From Zhongshania aquimaris (GTDB taxonomy: Bacteria; Pseudomonadota; Gammaproteobacteria; Pseudomonadales; Spongiibacteraceae), in assembly GCF_019312595.1 (NCBI RefSeq), contig NZ_JAHWDQ010000003.1:62001-126000 (forward strand): a stretch of DNA of 64,000 nt, read 5' to 3'. Made by a program: the position numbers and the translations under genes. Shown in pieces: positions 60,521-64,000 of this stretch. Positions within the stretch are counted from its first letter, which is position 1. The number at the start of each line of letters is the position of its first letter. The notes under the pieces were generated by a model. The model ran no database searches. It was not told the DNA's origin and worked only from the letters and a program-made list of their open reading frames with translations.

Positions 60521-61591
60521 AGAACAACTTGGGTTGAATTTAACAGTAAAGCGCTGCGCCACAATGCCGCCATGGTTCGTCGACTTGCGCCTGAATCCGC
60601 TATCTTAGCGATGGTGAAAGCCAATGGCTATGGACATGGCGCAGATTGGGTGGCAGATCAGTTGAGTGGCATAGTTGATGGCTTTGCTGTCGCGCGACAT
60701 AGCGAGGCGCTGACGCTTCGTGCCGCGCAGCCTAACAGTCGCATTTTACTGCTCGGTACTGAAGTCGATGATGGACTTTTGCAGGACTGCGCTATACAAA
60801 GACTAGATATAGTTATCCACGAGCTCGGCGCCGCAAAACTACTAGCAAATACAATACTCCCACAATCCATAACCGTATGGCTAAAACTCAACACCGGCAT
60901 GAATCGGCTGGGCATGTGCAACAAGGATTTCTGCGAAGCCCACCGCGTCCTGAGCGGTTCACCGAATGTTGCGGCAATTCATCACATGACCCACTTTAGT
61001 GACGCGGAAACTGACAGCCCCGCAGCAACGGATCGGCAATTTCAGCTACTGCATTCGCTTAGTACCTCGCTGGGAGAGCTTCCAATTAGCATGGCTAACT
61101 CGGCCGCGATAATACGCCACCCACAAACCCACCTGGACTGGGTACGCCCAGGTATTATGCTCTTTGGCGATGACCCAACGATCAGCCTTACGGCCGCCGA
61201 CGCCTTGGCACCAGTAATGACTTTTAAAGCTAAAGTTTTGGCAGTTAGAGACATTGAAATAGGCGATGGTGTAGGCTACAACCGGCGCTGGCAAGCCGCG
61301 CGTAAATCGCGGATTGCCACGGTCTCAGCAGGCTATGCAGATGGCTATCCCCGGCAAGCACCGGATGGCACACCGGTGCTTATTAATGGTGCGCGGGCCC
61401 CTCTCGCTGGCCGAGTATCGATGGACTTGCTCACCGTCGATGTGAGCCATTTACCCAACGTAAAAGCCGGCGATATCGCCACCCTCTGGGGCGACAATTT
61501 ACCGGCTGCGGAAGTTGGACAACACTGCAATACCATTAGCTACGAATTATTTACACGCATTACAGCCCGTGTCGATCGGGTATATTTATAA
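60515..61591 (+). CDS. alr: Alanine racemase
   Basis: PLP enzyme making D-alanine for peptidoglycan. The Lys that binds PLP is in AMVKANGYGHG (about residue 34), and the catalytic Tyr is in GDGVGYNRRW. Other family motifs are WLKLNTGMNRLG, ANSAAI and GRVSMDLLTVDVS. The length of 358 is normal. I start at ATG 60515; GTG two codons upstream is also open. It is divergent from the protease gene with overlapping start codons and convergent with the alanine symporter. Confidence 0.95.
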   Translation: MHRTTWVEFNSKALRHNAAMVRRLAPESAILAMVKANGYGHGADWVADQLSGIVDGFAVARHSEALTLRAAQPNSRILLLGTEVDDGLLQDCAIQRLDIVIHELGAAKLLANTILPQSITVWLKLNTGMNRLGMCNKDFCEAHRVLSGSPNVAAIHHMTHFSDAETDSPAATDRQFQLLHSLSTSLGELPISMANSAAIIRHPQTHLDWVRPGIMLFGDDPTISLTAADALAPVMTFKAKVLAVRDIEIGDGVGYNRRWQAARKSRIATVSAGYADGYPRQAPDGTPVLINGARAPLAGRVSMDLLTVDVSHLPNVKAGDIATLWGDNLPAAEVGQHCNTISYELFTRITARVDRVYL

Positions 61592-61604
61592 GCTGTAGAC
61601 ATTC

Positions 61605-61624
61605 CGGCCCTTGTTTAGGGGCCG
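61605..61624. terminator. Weak hairpin between convergent alr and the symporter
   Basis: CGGCCC (61605-61610) and GGGCCG (61619-61624) form a 6-bp GC stem with an 8-nt loop in the 46-bp convergent gap. There is no T tract, so termination is only possible. Confidence 0.3.
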
Positions 61625-61637
61625 ACACACAGATTAG

Positions 61638-62987
61638 CTAAGACGAAGATTTTACCAGCGCCAATTCGCTTTTCGTCAATTTAAAAACCACCGGACTTAA
61701 CAATATTAAGGCGATCAGATTAGGAATTGCCATCAAGGCATTCAAGGTATCCGCTAGCAACCAGATAAACCCCAAATTGGCCATTGCGCCTAGTGGAATA
61801 GCAAGCACCCAAGCTACCCGAAACGGCATGACACCGCGGGGACCAAAAAAATACACCACACAGCGCTCGCTGTAATAAGACCAACCGAGCATGGTCGTAA
61901 AAGCAAATATTGCCAGCCCCAAAGCCACAATATAATGCCCGCCAGGAATCAGTGATTCAAAAGCGACGGTAGATAAGGCGGCACCGCTCTCTCCAGTCTG
62001 CCATGCACCTGATAGCAGAATGACAAAGCCCGTTACCGAACACACCAAAATAGTATCGATGAAGGTGCCGAGCATCGCGATCATACCCTGGCGCACCGGA
62101 CTATTTGTTTTTGCCGCGGCGTGAGCAATCGGCGCACTGCCTAAGCCAGCCTCATTAGAAAAAATACCCCGCGCAACACCAAAGCGGATTGCGGCGGCCA
62201 CGCCTGCGCCGGCAAAGCCACCCACGGCCGCCGTACCATTGAATGCCGAATCAAGCACGAGACTAATTACCGCCGGTAAGGCGCTCAAATTCATCAATAG
62301 AATAGCAATGCCCAGCAAGAGATACGTTACTGCCATAAAGGGCACTAAAAATCCGGCGACATTAGCCACCCTCTTCACTCCACCTAAGATGACCGACGCG
62401 ACACCGACAAACATCACTAGGGCACTCAACCAAACCGGCACGCCAAATGCGCCTTGCATGGCATCAGCAACCGAGTTGGCTTGCACCGTATTACCGATTC
62501 CGAAACCCGCCATCGCACCAAACAGGGCAAAACATGCACCCAACCAGCGCCACTTAGGACTAAGTCCATTTTTGATGTAATACATAGGACCGCCGCTAAA
62601 GTTGCCCTCGGCGTCTTGTTCGCGATAATGAACTGCGCATACCGCTTCTGCGTATTTGGTGGCCATACCGACCAGCGCGGTGCACCACATCCAGAACAGT
62701 GCACCCGGCCCACCCAGTGCAATTGCCGTAGCGACACCGGCAATGTTACCGGTGCCAATGGTGGCGCTGAGCGAGGTCATTAGCGCTTGAAATGGACTAA
62801 TCTCGCCTTCATCGTTACCGGATTTGCGGCCTTTCATCATCAGCCGAAACGCAGTGCCAATATTGAGCAAAGGCATAAGTCTTAGCCCGAGCATTAGATA
62901 GGCTCCGGTCCCGAGTATGAGCACCAGCATCAACGGGCCCCAAACAATACCGTTTATGGTATTCACAAACGTGGATACATATTCCAT
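61638..62987 (-). CDS. Alanine/glycine:cation symporter (AGCS family)
   Basis: 449-residue inner-membrane transporter with about 11 helices that imports alanine or glycine with sodium. Signatures include TSLSATIGTGNIAGVATAIALGGPGALFWMW (loop 1), GGPMYYIKNGL, GVARGIFSNEAGLGSAPIAHAAAKT and SYYSERCVVYFFG. Its placement next to alr suggests use of alanine isomers. The next gene on the same strand, 154 bp upstream, is a D-cysteine desulfhydrase-like enzyme. Confidence 0.92.
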   Translation of the reverse strand: MEYVSTFVNTINGIVWGPLMLVLILGTGAYLMLGLRLMPLLNIGTAFRLMMKGRKSGNDEGEISPFQALMTSLSATIGTGNIAGVATAIALGGPGALFWMWCTALVGMATKYAEAVCAVHYREQDAEGNFSGGPMYYIKNGLSPKWRWLGACFALFGAMAGFGIGNTVQANSVADAMQGAFGVPVWLSALVMFVGVASVILGGVKRVANVAGFLVPFMAVTYLLLGIAILLMNLSALPAVISLVLDSAFNGTAAVGGFAGAGVAAAIRFGVARGIFSNEAGLGSAPIAHAAAKTNSPVRQGMIAMLGTFIDTILVCSVTGFVILLSGAWQTGESGAALSTVAFESLIPGGHYIVALGLAIFAFTTMLGWSYYSERCVVYFFGPRGVMPFRVAWVLAIPLGAMANLGFIWLLADTLNALMAIPNLIALILLSPVVFKLTKSELALVKSSS

Positions 62988-63141
62988 GCAAAGCCCCTTT
63001 CCATGCTTTTTATATAGATATTGCGCGATTTAAGCAGCTGACTAGGCCTGCTGTTTTATATTCCAGCCTTTATTAGCAATGCAGTCCAAACTAGGGCAAT
63101 TGATCTAAAGTCAGCGAACATCACCACGATCACCCAAGGCC

Positions 63142-64000
63142 TTAAAATTCAAATTGTTCGCGCTGCGGAAACATGCCAAATACCCCGCCGGTATGGATGA
63201 ATACGATATCGCCGGAATCGCCAAATCGGCCCTTTTTTAATTGATCGAGCATGCCGTAGAAAGCTTTAGCGGTGTACACCGGGTCTAAAATGATACCTTC
63301 ACTGCTGGCAACCTCAGCGATGCAGTCAAAAATGTGTTTTCCTGCCAGGGCATAGCCAGCGCCGACGTAACCATCAATTACCTTCACTGAAAGTGATTCA
63401 AGGTCTGTGCCAGTTTGATAGCGCTGTATCCAATCTTTGAGGTCGCGGTTCACTTTTTTAATGAACCAAGCCTCATCGTCACACACATTCACCCCCCAGA
63501 CCTGAGCATTAACACCGTAACGATGAACACCGGCAGTCAAGCCGGCTTGTGTCCCACCGGAGCCCGTCGCACAGATAATGTGCTTGGGAGATATATTGTG
63601 GTGAATAAAGTCTTGTTTGAGTTCCGCACACGCCTCGACGTATCCCCACACGCCGATTGCGTCAGAAGCACCGGTTGGGATGATAAAGGCTTTTTTATTT
63701 TGATCGCGGTAGCTTGTTTGAATGCCGGCCAGAATATCATCGAGCTCGCGTTGATACTGCGCGGCCTGGAAATAGCTGATATGAGCACCAGCCAGGCGAT
63801 CGAGTAAGAGATTGCCGTCGGGAATATCTACTTCAGCGCCACGCAAGACGAGATGGCATTGCAATCCAAGCTGGGCACACAATAAGGCCGTTGCGCGGCA
63901 GTGGTTTGACTGCAAGCCACCACAGGTGATGATGGTATCGCAGCCCTCCGCCAAGGCCTGAGCCAAATTAAACTCTAATTTACGCACTTTATTACCCGAC
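63142..64000 (-). CDS. dcyD: D-cysteine desulfhydrase / ACC deaminase family PLP enzyme (5' end cut off)
   Basis: C-terminal ~285 residues of a fold type II PLP enzyme. The window edge falls in SGNKVRKLEFNLAQAL, whose Lys binds PLP, so the true start lies beyond 64000 and the GTG in this stretch is an internal Val. TIITCGGLQSNHCRATA, ATGSGGTQAGLTAG (phosphate-binding loop) and FIHTGGVFGMF are all diagnostic. DcyD turns D-cysteine into pyruvate, sulfide and ammonia; ACC deaminase has the same fold, and sequence alone does not separate them firmly. Confidence 0.85.
   Translation of the reverse strand, partial: SGNKVRKLEFNLAQALAEGCDTIITCGGLQSNHCRATALLCAQLGLQCHLVLRGAEVDIPDGNLLLDRLAGAHISYFQAAQYQRELDDILAGIQTSYRDQNKKAFIIPTGASDAIGVWGYVEACAELKQDFIHHNISPKHIICATGSGGTQAGLTAGVHRYGVNAQVWGVNVCDDEAWFIKKVNRDLKDWIQRYQTGTDLESLSVKVIDGYVGAGYALAGKHIFDCIAEVASSEGIILDPVYTAKAFYGMLDQLKKGRFGDSGDIVFIHTGGVFGMFPQREQFEF

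Overview
This is a chromosomal window of a Gram-negative gammaproteobacterium. Nearly all of it is coding, with about 50 genes, and I see no prophage, integron, CRISPR array, rRNA or tRNA. The first 25 kb (ftsK-lolA-rarA-crcB-serS-cysG, trxB-aat-bpt-infA, clpA-clpS-cspD, icd, rluE-nudJ-mnmA-hflD-purB) follows a gene order well known from Pseudomonas and its relatives. Outer-membrane genes (lolA, lpxD, a TonB-dependent receptor), alkB and a propionyl/methylmalonyl-CoA operon suggest an aerobic, probably marine, lipid- or alkane-using member of the Cellvibrionales/Spongiibacteraceae or a neighbouring order. That placement is inference from content, not a database result.

Layout. 0.1-9 kb: a minus-strand run ftsK, lolA, rarA, crcB, serS, cysG, gor (cell division, lipoprotein export, replication repair, fluoride export, serine charging, siroheme, glutathione). 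9-12 kb, plus strand: trxB, aat, bpt, infA. 12-16.4 kb: clpA and clpS (minus), cspD (plus), icd (minus); aat, bpt, clpS and clpA together form a complete bacterial N-degron pathway. 16.5-25.3 kb, plus strand: rluE, nudJ, mnmA, hflD, purB, a JmjC ribosomal oxygenase overlapping a GNAT fusion protein, and a second EF-G closed by a strong terminator.

25.3-37.6 kb is the accessory part: a small Rieske protein, a beta-propeller lipoprotein, a methyltransferase, and an alkane module (FabR-like TetR regulator, AlkB, TonB-dependent receptor). Then come a DUF808 membrane protein, cbpA-cbpM, trxC, a 204-bp palindrome-bounded repeat, an Anr/FNR-like promoter with no intact gene behind it, and a TraR/DksA-type zinc-finger gene broken by a frameshift.

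38-45.5 kb: a solitary lpxD, divergent ppsA/ppsR (PEP synthase and its regulatory kinase/phosphorylase), a patatin-like lipase and an exported thioredoxin-fold DUF255 protein. 45.5-54.5 kb: a minus-strand operon carrying propionyl-CoA to succinyl-CoA (carboxyltransferase, unusually large biotin carboxylase, epimerase, B12-dependent mutase, MeaB chaperone, hotdog thioesterase). 54.8-64 kb: pabB, thrH, cysB, a 5'-nucleotidase, an exported trypsin-like protease whose start codon overlaps that of alr, an alanine/sodium symporter and a D-cysteine desulfhydrase-like gene cut by the window edge.

I found no convincing wholly new multi-gene system. The best leads are the alkB locus with its nested inverted repeats, two families of intergenic palindromic repeats, the damaged region at 36.8-37.6 kb, the divergent biotin carboxylase, and several proteins with uncharacterised domains.
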